DNA of 53,794 bases. Origin: Paracoccaceae bacterium (GTDB lineage: Bacteria > Pseudomonadota > Alphaproteobacteria > Rhodobacterales > Rhodobacteraceae). The number at the start of each line of letters is the position of its first letter. Positions within the stretch are counted from its first letter, which is position 1. The notes under the pieces are model-generated. The model was not told the origin of the DNA, did no database searches, and was given only the letters and a program-made list of their open reading frames with translations. The position numbers and the translations under genes are program-made. Shown one piece after another: positions 1-9,871 of this stretch. The stretch is taken from positions 1 to 53,794 of the forward strand of contig JAKIUB010000018.1 of NCBI GenBank assembly GCA_021647745.1. Reading direction: 5' to 3'.

Positions 1-3000
1 GATGCCTGCGATGCGGCGGGGATCACGTTTATCGGCCCGAAGGCCGCGACCATGCGCAAGCTGGGAGACAAAGCGAGCGCGCGGCGGGTCGCCATCGAGG
101 CGGGCGTTCCGGTTGTCCCGGCGACCGATGTTTTGCCTGATGATATGAACGAGGTCCGCCGCATGGCGGACGAGGTGGGCTATCCCTTTATGCTAAAGGC
201 GAGCTGGGGCGGCGGCGGGCGCGGGATGCGGCCTATTATGGGACCGGACGAGCTGGAAACCATGGTGTTGGAAGGCCGCCGCGAAGCCGAGGCCGCCTTT
301 GGCAATGGCGAGGGCTTTCTGGAGCGTTTGGTGCAAAAGGCCCGCCATGTGGAGGTGCAAATACTCGGCGATAGCTTTGGTCAGATATATCATCTGTGGG
401 AGCGGGATTGTTCGGTGCAGCGGCGCAACCAAAAGGTGGTCGAGCGGGCACCTGCGCCGTATCTAAGCCAAGAACAGCGCGAGGAACTTTGCGCGCTGGG
501 CCGCAAAATATGCGCCCATGTGGGCTATGAATGTGCTGGCACGGTCGAATTTTTGATGGATATGGACACCGAAGAATTTTTCTTCATCGAGGTCAATCCG
601 CGTGTGCAGGTCGAGCATACGGTGACCGAGGAGGTGACGGGCATTGATATCGTGCGCGCGCAAATCCTGATCGCCGAGGGCCGCACGCTTGAGGAAGCCA
701 CGGGCAAGGCCAGCCAGAGCGAGATCACGCTGAATGGCCACGCCCTGCAATGCCGGATCACCACCGAGGATCCGCAGAATAATTTTATCCCCGATTATGG
801 CCGCATCACCGCTTATCGCGGGGCCACGGGCATGGGCATCCGGCTTGATGGCGGCACGGCTTATTCCGGCGCGGTGATCACCCGCTATTACGATAGCCTG
901 CTGGAAAAGGTGACGGCGTGGGCGCCAACCCCCGAGGCCGCAATCGCCCGCATGGATCGGGCGCTGCGGGAGTTTCGGATACGCGGTGTTTCCACCAATA
1001 TCGCCTTTGTGGAAAACCTGCTGAAGCATCCCACCTTTCTGGACAACACCTATACGACGAAATTCATCGACAATACCCCCGCGCTGTTCAACTTCAAAAA
1101 ACGCCGTGACCGCGCCACCAAGATTTTGACCTATATCGCGGATATCACGGTCAATGGTCATCCCGAGACCGAGGGGCGGGCCAAGCCGCCAGCCCATGCC
1201 AAAGCGCCGGTGGTGCCAGCGTGGCGGGCTGAAGCCGCGCCCTACGGGACGCGGAACCTGCTGGAAGAAAAAGGCGCGCAGGCGGTGGCGGATTGGATGC
1301 TGGCGCAAAAGCAGCTTTTGATTACCGATACCACCATGCGCGACGGGCATCAAAGCCTGCTGGCCACGCGGATGCGCTCGGTTGATATGCTGAATGTGGC
1401 CGAAAGCTACGCCCATAACCTGCCGCAGCTTTTCAGCCTTGAGGCATGGGGCGGCGCGACCTTCGATGTCGCTTACCGCTTTTTGCAGGAATGCCCGTGG
1501 CAGCGCCTGCGGGACCTGCGCGCGCGGGTGCCCAATGTAATGACCCAGATGCTTTTGCGCGCCAGTAATGGTGTGGGCTACACCAATTATCCCGATAACG
1601 TGGTGCAGAAATTCGTGGCGCAGTCAGCCGAAACCGGCGTTGATGTGTTTCGGGTGTTTGACAGCCTGAACTGGGTGGAAAACATGCGCGTGGCGATGGA
1701 TGCGGTGGTGGAGAGCGGCAAGGTTTGTGAAGGGGCGATCTGCTATACCGGCGATATTCTAAATCCGGAGCGCGCCAAATATGATCTGAAATATTATGTG
1801 CAAATGGGCCATGAGCTAAAAGCCGCAGGTGCGCATATTCTGGGCTTGAAAGACATGGCAGGCCTGCTGAAGCCTGCGGCGGCCACCGCGTTGGTCAAGG
1901 CGCTGAAAGAGGAGGTCGGCCTGCCGATCCATTTTCATACCCATGATACCAGCGGCATTGCGGGCGCGACCATTCTGGCGGCTTCGGATGCCGGAGTGGA
2001 TGCGGTGGATGTGGCGATGGATGCGTTTTCGGGCGGCACCAGCCAGCCCTGTCTTGGCTCGGTGGTGGAAGCCCTGCGCAACACCCCGCGCGATACCGGC
2101 CTCGATATCGGCGTGATCCGCCAAACCTCTGATTATTGGGAGGCGGTGCGCACACAATATACCGCCTTTGAAAGCGGCACCCGCGCGCCCGCTTCCGAGG
2201 TATATTTGCATGAAATGCCCGGTGGGCAGTTTACCAATCTGAAGGCACAGGCGCGCTCGCTCGGCCTTGAGGAACGCTGGCACGAGGTGGCGCAAGCTTA
2301 CGCCGATGTGAACCGGATGTTTGGCGATATCGTGAAGGTGACCCCCAGCTCCAAGGTGGTGGGGGATATGGCTTTGATGATGGTGTCTCAGGGCTTAAGC
2401 CGCGCCGAGGTGGAAGATCCCGAGGTTGATGTGGCTTTTCCTGACTCGGTGATCGATATGATGCGCGGTAATCTCGGCCAACCTCCGGGGGGCTTCCCCG
2501 AGGCGTTTGTCGCCAAGGTATTGAAAGGCGAAAAGCCAAATACCGAGCGCCCCGGGCTGCACCTGCCCGCCGCTGATCTGGAGGCCGTGCGCGCCGAGGT
2601 TTCCAGGGAGCTGGAAGGCTTTGCGGTGGATGACGAGGATCTTTGCGGCTATCTGATGTATCCCAAAGTGTTCCTTGATTATATGGGGCGGCACCGCACC
2701 TATGGCCCTGTTCGCACCTTGCCGACCAACACATTTTTCTATGGTATGGAGCCGGGCGAAGAGATCAGCGTTGAAATCGACCCGGGCAAAACCCTTGAGA
2801 TTCGCCTGCAAGCGGTGGGCGAAACCAATGCGGATGGCGATGCCAAGGTGTTTTTCGAGCTAAACGGCCAGCCGCGCAATATCCGCGTGCCCAACCGTAA
2901 AGTAGCGGCCACCACCGCCAAGCGGCCCAAGGCCGAGGCGGGGAACCCGGCCCATATCGGCGCGCCGATGCCGGGTCTGATCGCCACCGTGGCTGTTCGT

Positions 3001-3165
3001 GCGGGGCAGAAGGTGAAGAAAGGTGATCTGTTGATGACCATCGAAGCCATGAAAATGGAAACCGGCATTCATGCGGATGCGGATGGTACGGTGAAAGCGG
3101 TGCATGTGAGCGCGGGCGCGCAGGTGGATGCCAAGGATTTGCTGGTGGAGTTCGAGCCGCACTGA
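1..3165 (+). CDS. pyc: Pyruvate carboxylase, 5' end missing
   Basis: Biotin enzyme that carboxylates pyruvate to oxaloacetate (anaplerosis), cytoplasmic. The reading frame is open from base 1, so the ATG at 52 is internal; 1054 residues are visible, and members of about 1150 aa suggest roughly 100 N-terminal residues lie outside. Domains in order: biotin carboxylase with the ATP-grasp glycine loop WGGGGRGM near residue 69 and EVNPRVQVEHTVTEEVTG near residue 197; carboxyltransferase starting at ITDTTMRDGHQS near residue 440; C-terminal biotinyl domain with EAMKMETG, the biotinylated Lys being the AAA codon at 3052-3054. The gene converges on polA with only 15 bp between the stops and no terminator visible there. 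Confidence 0.97.
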   Translation, partial: DACDAAGITFIGPKAATMRKLGDKASARRVAIEAGVPVVPATDVLPDDMNEVRRMADEVGYPFMLKASWGGGGRGMRPIMGPDELETMVLEGRREAEAAFGNGEGFLERLVQKARHVEVQILGDSFGQIYHLWERDCSVQRRNQKVVERAPAPYLSQEQREELCALGRKICAHVGYECAGTVEFLMDMDTEEFFFIEVNPRVQVEHTVTEEVTGIDIVRAQILIAEGRTLEEATGKASQSEITLNGHALQCRITTEDPQNNFIPDYGRITAYRGATGMGIRLDGGTAYSGAVITRYYDSLLEKVTAWAPTPEAAIARMDRALREFRIRGVSTNIAFVENLLKHPTFLDNTYTTKFIDNTPALFNFKKRRDRATKILTYIADITVNGHPETEGRAKPPAHAKAPVVPAWRAEAAPYGTRNLLEEKGAQAVADWMLAQKQLLITDTTMRDGHQSLLATRMRSVDMLNVAESYAHNLPQLFSLEAWGGATFDVAYRFLQECPWQRLRDLRARVPNVMTQMLLRASNGVGYTNYPDNVVQKFVAQSAETGVDVFRVFDSLNWVENMRVAMDAVVESGKVCEGAICYTGDILNPERAKYDLKYYVQMGHELKAAGAHILGLKDMAGLLKPAAATALVKALKEEVGLPIHFHTHDTSGIAGATILAASDAGVDAVDVAMDAFSGGTSQPCLGSVVEALRNTPRDTGLDIGVIRQTSDYWEAVRTQYTAFESGTRAPASEVYLHEMPGGQFTNLKAQARSLGLEERWHEVAQAYADVNRMFGDIVKVTPSSKVVGDMALMMVSQGLSRAEVEDPEVDVAFPDSVIDMMRGNLGQPPGGFPEAFVAKVLKGEKPNTERPGLHLPAADLEAVRAEVSRELEGFAVDDEDLCGYLMYPKVFLDYMGRHRTYGPVRTLPTNTFFYGMEPGEEISVEIDPGKTLEIRLQAVGETNADGDAKVFFELNGQPRNIRVPNRKVAATTAKRPKAEAGNPAHIGAPMPGLIATVAVRAGQKVKKGDLLMTIEAMKMETGIHADADGTVKAVHVSAGAQVDAKDLLVEFEPH

Positions 3166-3180
3166 GGTGGCGGGCAGCGG

Positions 3181-5997
3181 CTAATGCGCCTCGGCCCAGC
3201 TATCGCCGATACCGGCATCGACCACCAGCGGCACGGATATTTTTACCGCCGGATCAGCGGCGGTTTCCATCACCCGCCGCATTGCGGTGATTGTATCCTG
3301 AATTGCGTATTCTTCCACCTCGAAGATTAGTTCGTCATGCACCTGTAGCAGCATTTGGGCGGGCAGGGGGGCAATCGCTTCGGGCACCCGTACCATGGCG
3401 CGCCGGATGATATCGGCAGCGGTGCCCTGAATGGGCGCGTTGATCGCGGCGCGTTTGGCAAAGCCGGCATGTGGCCCTTTGGCGCTGATATTTGGCGTGT
3501 GGATACGCCGCCCGAACAGGGTTTCGACATAGCCCTTCTCTTTGGCCGTTGCCACGGTGGCATCCATATATGTGCGAATACCGGGGAAACGCTCGAAATA
3601 GCGGTCAATAAACCCCTGAGCCTCCTTTCGCGCAATGCGCAGGTTGCGCGCCAGCCCAAAGCCGGAAATACCGTAGATAACCCCGAAATTGATCGCCTTG
3701 GCCTGCCGCCTGATCTCTGGTGTCATCTCGTCCATCGGCACACCAAACATCTCGCTCGCGGTCATGGCATGAATATCGTGGCCATCAAGGAACGCCTGCT
3801 TAAGGCTGTCAATATCCGCAATATGGGCCAATATTCGCAGCTCGATCTGGCTATAATCAAGGCTCACCAGTTTGTGGCCCGGCTTGGCCACAAACGCCTC
3901 CCTGATCCTCCGTCCGGCCTTGGTGCGCACGGGTATATTTTGTAAATTCGGGTCGGTCGAGGCGAGGCGGCCGGTGGTGGCACCAGAGATAATATAGCTG
4001 GTATGCACACGGCCGGTTTTGGGGTCTATATGTGCTTGCAGGGCATCGGTATAGGTGCTTTTCAGCTTGGCCATGGCGCGCCATTCCAGCACCTTTTCTG
4101 CCAGCTCGCTGCCTGCGACTGCGAGGTCTTCCAGCACATCGGCACCGGTGGCATAAGCGCCGGTTTTGCCTTTTTTGCCGCCCTCTAGGCCCATTTCATC
4201 AAACAGGATTTCGCCAAGCTGCTTTGGTGACGCCACGTTGAATTCCCGCCCCGCCAATGTTTTGATATTGCCCTCCAGCACCGCCATATCCTGCGCAAAT
4301 GTGTTGGACATCGCTGCCAGCTGTGCGCGGTCAACCTTGATGCCGTTCATTTCCATTTTGGCCAGCACCCCCACCAGCGGACGCTCGAGGGTATAATAAA
4401 CCGTGCTCATACCCTCGGCCACCAATCTGGGCTTGAAAACCTGCCACAGCCGCAGGGTGATATCGGCATCTTCGGCCGCATAGGGCGCGGCATCATCCAG
4501 CGGCACCCGGTCAAAGGTGATGGCGGCTTTGCCCGTGCCGATCAGGCTTTTGATCGGAATAGGCTGGTGGTCGAGATAACGGCTCGACAGCTCGTCCATG
4601 CCGTGGCGATGCACACCGCCATTGAGCGCATAGGACATCAGCATTGTGTCTTCTATCGGGCCAAGCGCGACACCGTTGCGGGCCATAATCTTCATGTCGT
4701 ATTTCATGTTCTGGCCGATTTTGAGGATACTTTCATCCTCCAGCATCGGTTTGAGGATAGAGAGCGCCTCCCCCATATCCATCTGCCCTGCGGCGCGCTC
4801 GACCCCGCCCAGCAGGTCTCCCTCGCCGGTCACATGGCCCAGCGGCACATAGCAGGCCGCCCCCGGTTCGATGCAAAGGCTAACCCCCACCAGATCGGCG
4901 CGCATCTCGTTCAGCCCTGTGGTTTCGGTGTCAAATGCCACCCAGCCGCGTTGGTATATTTTGTCGATCCATGTGCGCAGGCTGTCAGCATTTTCGATGG
5001 TTTGGTATTTTCTGTGATCAAACGGAATAGCTGTTGCGCGCATATCCATCGCGGGCGCGGCACCGGCTTCTGGCACGGTGTCCTTGATCGTGGGTGCCTC
5101 GACCCCGAGCTTGGCCGCTATCCGGCTGGTCAGGGTTCTGAATTCCATTTCGGCCAAAAACGGCAATATCCGGTCGGCAACCGGGTCGCGCAGCTCGAAT
5201 GCCTCGATCGGCTCGGGCATATCCACGTCTTGTCGCAGTAATACCAGCTTGCGGCTGGTTCTGATCTGGTCAACCTTGTCGATCAGGGTCTGGCGTCGCT
5301 TGGGTTGTTTTATCTCTGCGGCCCGCGCCAGCAATGTTTCCAGATCTCCGTATTCGTTGATCAGCAGAGCGGCGGTTTTTATGCCGATTCCGGGCGCGCC
5401 GGGCACGTTGTCAACCGAATCGCCTGCCAGTGCCTGCACATCAACCACGCGGTCGGGACCAACCCCGAATTTCGCCTCGACCTCCTCTATGCCGATGCGG
5501 AGGTTTTTCATCGGGTCGAGCATTTCGACCCCGCCGCCCACCAGCTGCATCAGGTCTTTGTCGCTCGATATAATAGTGACCCGCCCGCCGGCATCGCGGG
5601 CCTGTGCGGCATAGGTGGCGATGATATCGTCGGCCTCAAAGCCTTCCATCTCGATAGAGGGCAGGTTAAAGGCGCGGGTGGCGTCACGGATGATCGGGAA
5701 TTGCGGCACGAGGTCTTCGGGTGCGGGGGGGCGGTTGGCCTTGTAGGCGGGGTAAATATCACTGCGAAAGGTCTTGCCCTTGGCGTCGAATATCACCGCC
5801 ACATGGGTCGGGGCATTATGGCCAACGTTATCCTCGACCTGTTTATAAAGCATATTGCAAAAACCGGCGACCGCACCCACCGGCAGCCCGTCTGATTTGC
5901 GGGTTAGTGGCGGCAAGGCGTGAAAGGCCCGAAAGATAAACCCCGAGCCGTCGATCAATTGCAGATGGTGGCCCTTGCCGAACTTTTCGCGTGTCAT
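3181..5997 (-). CDS. polA: DNA polymerase I
   Basis: Three-domain DNA polymerase I of 938 aa for Okazaki-fragment processing and repair synthesis. The 5'-3' exonuclease is N-terminal (LIDGSGFIFRAFHALPP, then GFEADDIIATYA and SSDKDLMQLV). The proofreading domain keeps its metal ligands (FDTETTGLNEM, NMKYDMKIM, YAAEDADITLRLW). The polymerase domain has DYSQIELRILAHI, the O-helix KAINFGVIYGISGFGLA and VHDELIFEVEE. The frame is open 20 codons further upstream to 6057, but the ATG at 5995-5997 is preceded by GGGGAAG at good spacing and begins where family homology begins. It lies downstream of the MATE gene on the same strand. Confidence 0.97.
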   Translation of the reverse strand: MTREKFGKGHHLQLIDGSGFIFRAFHALPPLTRKSDGLPVGAVAGFCNMLYKQVEDNVGHNAPTHVAVIFDAKGKTFRSDIYPAYKANRPPAPEDLVPQFPIIRDATRAFNLPSIEMEGFEADDIIATYAAQARDAGGRVTIISSDKDLMQLVGGGVEMLDPMKNLRIGIEEVEAKFGVGPDRVVDVQALAGDSVDNVPGAPGIGIKTAALLINEYGDLETLLARAAEIKQPKRRQTLIDKVDQIRTSRKLVLLRQDVDMPEPIEAFELRDPVADRILPFLAEMEFRTLTSRIAAKLGVEAPTIKDTVPEAGAAPAMDMRATAIPFDHRKYQTIENADSLRTWIDKIYQRGWVAFDTETTGLNEMRADLVGVSLCIEPGAACYVPLGHVTGEGDLLGGVERAAGQMDMGEALSILKPMLEDESILKIGQNMKYDMKIMARNGVALGPIEDTMLMSYALNGGVHRHGMDELSSRYLDHQPIPIKSLIGTGKAAITFDRVPLDDAAPYAAEDADITLRLWQVFKPRLVAEGMSTVYYTLERPLVGVLAKMEMNGIKVDRAQLAAMSNTFAQDMAVLEGNIKTLAGREFNVASPKQLGEILFDEMGLEGGKKGKTGAYATGADVLEDLAVAGSELAEKVLEWRAMAKLKSTYTDALQAHIDPKTGRVHTSYIISGATTGRLASTDPNLQNIPVRTKAGRRIREAFVAKPGHKLVSLDYSQIELRILAHIADIDSLKQAFLDGHDIHAMTASEMFGVPMDEMTPEIRRQAKAINFGVIYGISGFGLARNLRIARKEAQGFIDRYFERFPGIRTYMDATVATAKEKGYVETLFGRRIHTPNISAKGPHAGFAKRAAINAPIQGTAADIIRRAMVRVPEAIAPLPAQMLLQVHDELIFEVEEYAIQDTITAMRRVMETAADPAVKISVPLVVDAGIGDSWAEAH

Positions 5998-6076
5998 GCT
6001 CTTCCCCGTTTTATGCTTTGGCCCTTGTCGCATATATCCGGGATGACTCCAACGCAAACCCGCTATTTTTTTACTG

Positions 6077-7447
6077 TCAAATCAGGCCAAGGCTTTCGCG
6101 GTTTATATAGCGCCATGATCCCAATATGCTTGCCACGGTCAGGCCAGTGGCGAGGCCAATCCAGATGCCGAGCGCTTCAAGCGTGGTGTATTGAGATAGA
6201 TAATAGGCAGCCGGAATGCCAATGACCCAATAGGAAAACAGGGCGATCTGCATGGGCACGCGGGTATCCTTCAAGCCGCGCAGCAGGCCGGCGGCCAGCA
6301 CTTGCAAGGTATCAACCAGCTGGAAGGCTGCGGCCACAATCAGCAGCGGAATCGCAAAGGTCAGGATGGCCGGTGCGTCAACTTCGCTCATATCGAGGAA
6401 CAGCGAAATGAGCGGTATGGGCAACAACACAAACAGTGCGCTGAGGGTGAGTGCAAAACCAATGCCAAGCAGCAGCACGGTTTTTCCGGCGGTGGCGATT
6501 TCTACCGGATCCCCCCGCCCCTTGGCCAGACCCAGCCGAATGGTGGCAACCTGCGAAAGCCCCAGCGGGATCATAAACGCTACCGAGGTGATTTGAAGGA
6601 CGATCCCGTGCGCGGCCAGCGCGATGGTGCCAAACCAGCCCATCATGATGGCAGAAAACGCAAACAGCGAGATTTCGGCTGTGAACAGCACACCAATTGG
6701 CCAGCCGAGCCGGAAAAGCTCAAAAAACCCACCCCAGTCAGAGCGCCAGAAACGCTTGTAAATGGCATGCTGGCGCAGGGCAGGGTGCCAGTGGCTATAG
6801 GCTATGAGCAGCGCCATGGAGAGCAGGCTGGAGCCAAGAGTGGCAATGGCTGCCCCCCTTATGCCCATTTCCGGCGCGCCCCAGTTGCCAAAGATAAACG
6901 CATAGTTCAGCGCGCCGTTCAAGGCCGCGGCCATAAGGGTGATGACAAGCACAATGTGGGCCTTGTTAACCACCCCGAGATAGGAGCGCAGCACCATGAT
7001 GAACAGGTTGGGCAGCAAGGCCCATTTGGCAATGCTCAGGTATTCATCGGCCATGCCTGCCACTGCCGGGTCTTGCCCCAGCGCCAAAAATACCGGCTCG
7101 GCAAACCACATTAACGGCAGGGCGATAACGCTAAACGCGCTCACCACCCAAAACCCCATGCGCACGGCGCGGCGCAGGGATTTTGGGTCGCCAGCCCCCA
7201 GTGCCTGCGCAGCCATCGGCATGACCGCTTGCGCAAAACCCGATCCGGCCAGCATCAGCAACAAAAAAAGCTGGGTGGCCAGCACACTGGCCGCCAACGG
7301 CGCCGCCCCATACCAGCCGAGCATGATCGTATCGGTCACCCCCATCAGCATCTGTGCGAGCAACGCCCCGACCATCGGCAGGCCAAGCAAGATGCTGGCG
7401 CGCAGGTGCGGGCCAAAGCGGTGGCGCTGGGTTGGGGCCTGGTTCAT
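6077..7447 (-). CDS. MATE family multidrug/toxic-compound efflux transporter
   Basis: Inner-membrane antiporter of the MATE family, 456 aa, with about twelve hydrophobic segments in two similar halves (first half from MLGWYGAAPLAASVLATQ, second from FFELFRLGWPIGVLFTAE). Such proteins export cationic drugs or metabolites using Na+ or H+ gradients; the substrate cannot be read from sequence. The frame opens 15 codons upstream at 7492, but the ATG at 7445-7447 (MNQAPTQRHRFG) is a better start because TM1 follows directly after a basic stretch. The polA start lies about 80 bp downstream of its stop on the same strand, so co-transcription is possible. Confidence 0.93.
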   Translation of the reverse strand: MNQAPTQRHRFGPHLRASILLGLPMVGALLAQMLMGVTDTIMLGWYGAAPLAASVLATQLFLLLMLAGSGFAQAVMPMAAQALGAGDPKSLRRAVRMGFWVVSAFSVIALPLMWFAEPVFLALGQDPAVAGMADEYLSIAKWALLPNLFIMVLRSYLGVVNKAHIVLVITLMAAALNGALNYAFIFGNWGAPEMGIRGAAIATLGSSLLSMALLIAYSHWHPALRQHAIYKRFWRSDWGGFFELFRLGWPIGVLFTAEISLFAFSAIMMGWFGTIALAAHGIVLQITSVAFMIPLGLSQVATIRLGLAKGRGDPVEIATAGKTVLLLGIGFALTLSALFVLLPIPLISLFLDMSEVDAPAILTFAIPLLIVAAAFQLVDTLQVLAAGLLRGLKDTRVPMQIALFSYWVIGIPAAYYLSQYTTLEALGIWIGLATGLTVASILGSWRYINRESLGLI

Positions 7448-7531
7448 GGGGATTTCCGAAAAATCACGACACGGAATAGTGGCGTAGCGCAATCAGCCTA
7501 GCGCAGATTTGTCCGGAGGAAAACGGAAATT

Positions 7532-8242
7532 TTACCGCAAGGTTGAAAATCGGGCTTCCACCACCGCAAGGCGGGCTTTATCAGGGCTGCGCGCCACCAG
7601 ACTGGTGCCAAAAACCCCCTGGTGCACAAACGGATACGAGCCGATGGAAACATCGGGAAAGGCCGCGGCAATATCGGCCAGAGCCATGGCCACCTGCCCC
7701 TCGGGCTGCTCGACCCGCACCGAGACCGAGCATAGCGGCAGACCGCCGGTCAGGGTGGGCAGCAGGCTTTCGACCATGGCCGCAAACACCACCGGCACAC
7801 CGGCCATCACATGCACATTGCCAAGGCTGAAGCCGGGCGCTTTGCTGACAGGGTTATCTATCAGCGTAGCCCCGTCGGGAATGCGCGCCATGCGCAGGCG
7901 CATCTCGTTTAAATCTGCGGGGTTGGCGTAATGGCTGGCTAAAATGGCACGGGCGTCCTCGCGCACATCAATATTTACCTTAAAAGCGGCGGCGATGGCA
8001 TCTGCCGTGATATCATCATGGGTCGGGCCGATGCCACCCGAGGTAAACACATGGGTATAACGCCCCCGCAGATCATTTATGGCTGTTTTGATGGTTTTGT
8101 GGTCGTCGGGAACCACGCGGATCTCCAGCAGGTCGATCCCTGCCGCTGTCAGCTTTTTGGCGAGGTGGTTGCCGTTGGTGTCTTGGGTGCGGCCCGAGAG
8201 GATCTCGTCTCCGATCAGCAAAATGGCGGCGGTGGGGTTCAT
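7532..8242 (-). CDS. CinA-type molybdopterin-binding domain protein
   Basis: A 236-aa MoaB/MogA/CinA-fold protein. The N-terminus MNPTAAILLIGDEILSGRTQ and the TSGGIGPTHDDITADAIA loop are diagnostic of the competence/damage-inducible CinA N-domain. The C-terminal nicotinamide-nucleotide amidase domain of full CinA is absent, as in the common short alphaproteobacterial form, so the enzymatic role is uncertain. The frame is open upstream to 8893 but that part is antisense to sfsA. The ATG at 8240-8242 has GGAG eight bases upstream and leaves a 36-bp divergent spacer to sfsA, which probably holds both promoters. Confidence 0.88.
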   Translation of the reverse strand: MNPTAAILLIGDEILSGRTQDTNGNHLAKKLTAAGIDLLEIRVVPDDHKTIKTAINDLRGRYTHVFTSGGIGPTHDDITADAIAAAFKVNIDVREDARAILASHYANPADLNEMRLRMARIPDGATLIDNPVSKAPGFSLGNVHVMAGVPVVFAAMVESLLPTLTGGLPLCSVSVRVEQPEGQVAMALADIAAAFPDVSIGSYPFVHQGVFGTSLVARSPDKARLAVVEARFSTLR

Positions 8243-8278
8243 CTTGAGGCTCCGGACGAGGCGCGGTAGGAAAGGGGC

Positions 8279-8983
8279 ATGAAATACGCCCAGCCCCTGA
8301 TCCGCGCGGTTCTTATCCGCAGGTATAAACGCTTTTTGGCCGATGTCACCCTTGGTGATGGTCGCGAGGTGATCGCGCATTGCGCCAATCCGGGTGCTAT
8401 GACAGGGCTGGCCACACCCGGCACCGCGCTCTGGCTGGAGCCAAATAACGACCCCAAGCGCAAGCTGCGCTATAGCTGGAAGCTGGCCGAAATCGGCGGT
8501 GCGCTTGTCGGTATTGACACCGCCCTGCCCAATAAAGTGGTAGGTGAGGCTTTGCGTGCCGGCATGGTGTCTGCATTGTCGGCCTATAAAACGGTGCGCG
8601 CCGAGGTGAGATATGGCGAGAACAGCCGCGTGGACTTTTTGCTGACACAAGCGGGCCTGCCGGATTGTTATGTCGAGGTCAAAAGCGCCAACCTTTGCCG
8701 CCGGGCGGGGTTGGTCGAGTTTCCAGATACTGTCACCAAGCGCGGGGCAAAACACATGGAAGCGCTGGCGGCTATGGTGGCAGAGGGCCACCGCGCGGTG
8801 GTGCTTTATCTTGTGCAGCGCAGTGATTGCGAGGCTTTTGCCGTGGCTGACGATATTGATCCAGCCTATAGCGTCGCCTTTACCAAGGCGCATAAAGCAG
8901 GGGTTGAGGCGCTTTGCTATCAGACGGATTTATCGCTTGAAGGTGCCAGCTTTGGCGAGGCCTTGCCGATTGTGGTGCGGTAA
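8279..8983 (+). CDS. sfsA: SfsA family protein (sugar fermentation stimulation homolog, DNA-binding/nuclease fold)
   Basis: Full-length SfsA of 234 aa. It has the family signatures RYKRFLADV near the N-terminus, AHCANPGAMTGL in the OB-like domain, and the nuclease-like core with DCYVEVKSANLCR and the stretch FPDTVTKRGAKHMEAL. SfsA was first linked to maltose metabolism in E. coli and the fold resembles restriction endonucleases; the physiological substrate is not settled. The ATG at 8279 follows GGAAAGGGGC. It is transcribed divergently from the CinA-type gene and is followed by map after 36 bp. Confidence 0.94.
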   Translation: MKYAQPLIRAVLIRRYKRFLADVTLGDGREVIAHCANPGAMTGLATPGTALWLEPNNDPKRKLRYSWKLAEIGGALVGIDTALPNKVVGEALRAGMVSALSAYKTVRAEVRYGENSRVDFLLTQAGLPDCYVEVKSANLCRRAGLVEFPDTVTKRGAKHMEALAAMVAEGHRAVVLYLVQRSDCEAFAVADDIDPAYSVAFTKAHKAGVEALCYQTDLSLEGASFGEALPIVVR

Positions 8984-9019
8984 ACTATATCGGCTGATAT
9001 ACCCATGAGGAGAGCCATC

Positions 9020-9835
9020 ATGCACCGCGCCAAAACCGGTTTTTTGAATAAAGATGGTATCCGCATTCATCCGGCAGAGGATTTTGTCGGTATGCGCGCG
9101 GCAGGGCACCTGACGGCCAGGTGTCTCGATATGATCATCGAGCATGTAAAGCCCGGCGTTACCACCGGCGAGCTGGATGCCCGTATTCAGGCATTTATCG
9201 AGGATGGGGGTGCGACATCGGCCACCATTGGCTATCGCGGCTATCAGCATGCGAGCTGTATCTCCATCAACCATGTGGTTTGCCACGGCATTCCGGGAGA
9301 CAAGGTGTTGAAAAACGGTGATATTCTTAATATTGATGTCACCTGCATTCTAGACGGCTGGTTTGGCGATAGCTCGCGGATGTATGTGGCGGGTAAGCTG
9401 GCACGGCGCGACGAGCGGCTGATAGATGCCACCCACGAGTCGCTCATGCTTGGTATCGCAGCGGTAAAGCCCGGTAATACTTTTGGCGATATCGGCGCGG
9501 CCATCCAGCGCTATGCCGAAAGCCACCACATGAGCGTGGTGCGCGATTTTTGCGGGCACGGGCTGGGGCAGGTTTTTCATGCGGCGCCCAATGTGCTGCA
9601 TTATGGCCGCGCTGGTTCTGGGGCTGTGCTGGAAGAGGGCATGTTTTTCACCATTGAACCGATGATCAACCTTGGCAAGCCCTCTACCAAAGTGCTGGCT
9701 GATGGTTGGACGGCTGTAACCAAAGACAAGAAAAACACTGCCCAGTTCGAACATTCAATCGGGGTAACGGACGACGGCTGCGAGATATTCACCCTTTCGC
9801 CTGCCGGCAAATTCCACCCGACACGGGGCGCTTAA
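9020..9835 (+). CDS. map: Type I methionine aminopeptidase
   Basis: Removes the initiator methionine from nascent proteins; cytosolic dinuclear metalloenzyme, 271 aa. Metal ligands are recognisable: Asp in NIDVTCILDGWFGDSSR (two Asp), His in CGHGLGQVFH, Glu in TIEPMIN and Glu in AQFEHSIGVTD. An ATG in frame at 9005 lies inside the ribosome-binding site; GAGGAG at 9006-9011 sits correctly for the ATG at 9020, so that start was chosen. The gene ends only 36 bp before radC, and a perfect inverted repeat fills that gap. Confidence 0.96.
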   Translation: MHRAKTGFLNKDGIRIHPAEDFVGMRAAGHLTARCLDMIIEHVKPGVTTGELDARIQAFIEDGGATSATIGYRGYQHASCISINHVVCHGIPGDKVLKNGDILNIDVTCILDGWFGDSSRMYVAGKLARRDERLIDATHESLMLGIAAVKPGNTFGDIGAAIQRYAESHHMSVVRDFCGHGLGQVFHAAPNVLHYGRAGSGAVLEEGMFFTIEPMINLGKPSTKVLADGWTAVTKDKKNTAQFEHSIGVTDDGCEIFTLSPAGKFHPTRGA

Positions 9836-9838
9836 GGG

Positions 9839-9871
9839 TATATTAACCAATGCGTGGGATTGGTTAATATA
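9839..9871. repeat. Perfect 13-bp inverted repeat over the radC start
   Basis: Arms TATATTAACCAAT (9839-9851) and ATTGGTTAATATA (9859-9871) are exact reverse complements around a 7-base loop. The right arm includes the A of the radC ATG. The structure lies between the map stop and radC and has no U-tract after it, so it is not a standard terminator. In RNA it would mask the radC start; in DNA it could be an operator. Confidence 0.8.

Noticed and set aside
463..1416. Long minus-strand ORF of 317 codons inside pyc
   Set aside because: It lies fully antisense to a clear pyruvate carboxylase frame, has Gly/His/Arg-rich shadow composition and no recognisable domain.
8243..8893. Upstream extension of the CinA-type frame
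   Set aside because: It is antisense to sfsA, and a good ribosome site sits directly before the ATG at 8240-8242.
9030..9052. CCAAAACCGGTTTTTTG inside map, like the palindromic repeat at 20055
   Set aside because: It is in coding sequence near the map start and lacks the rest of the 30-base unit; taken as chance.
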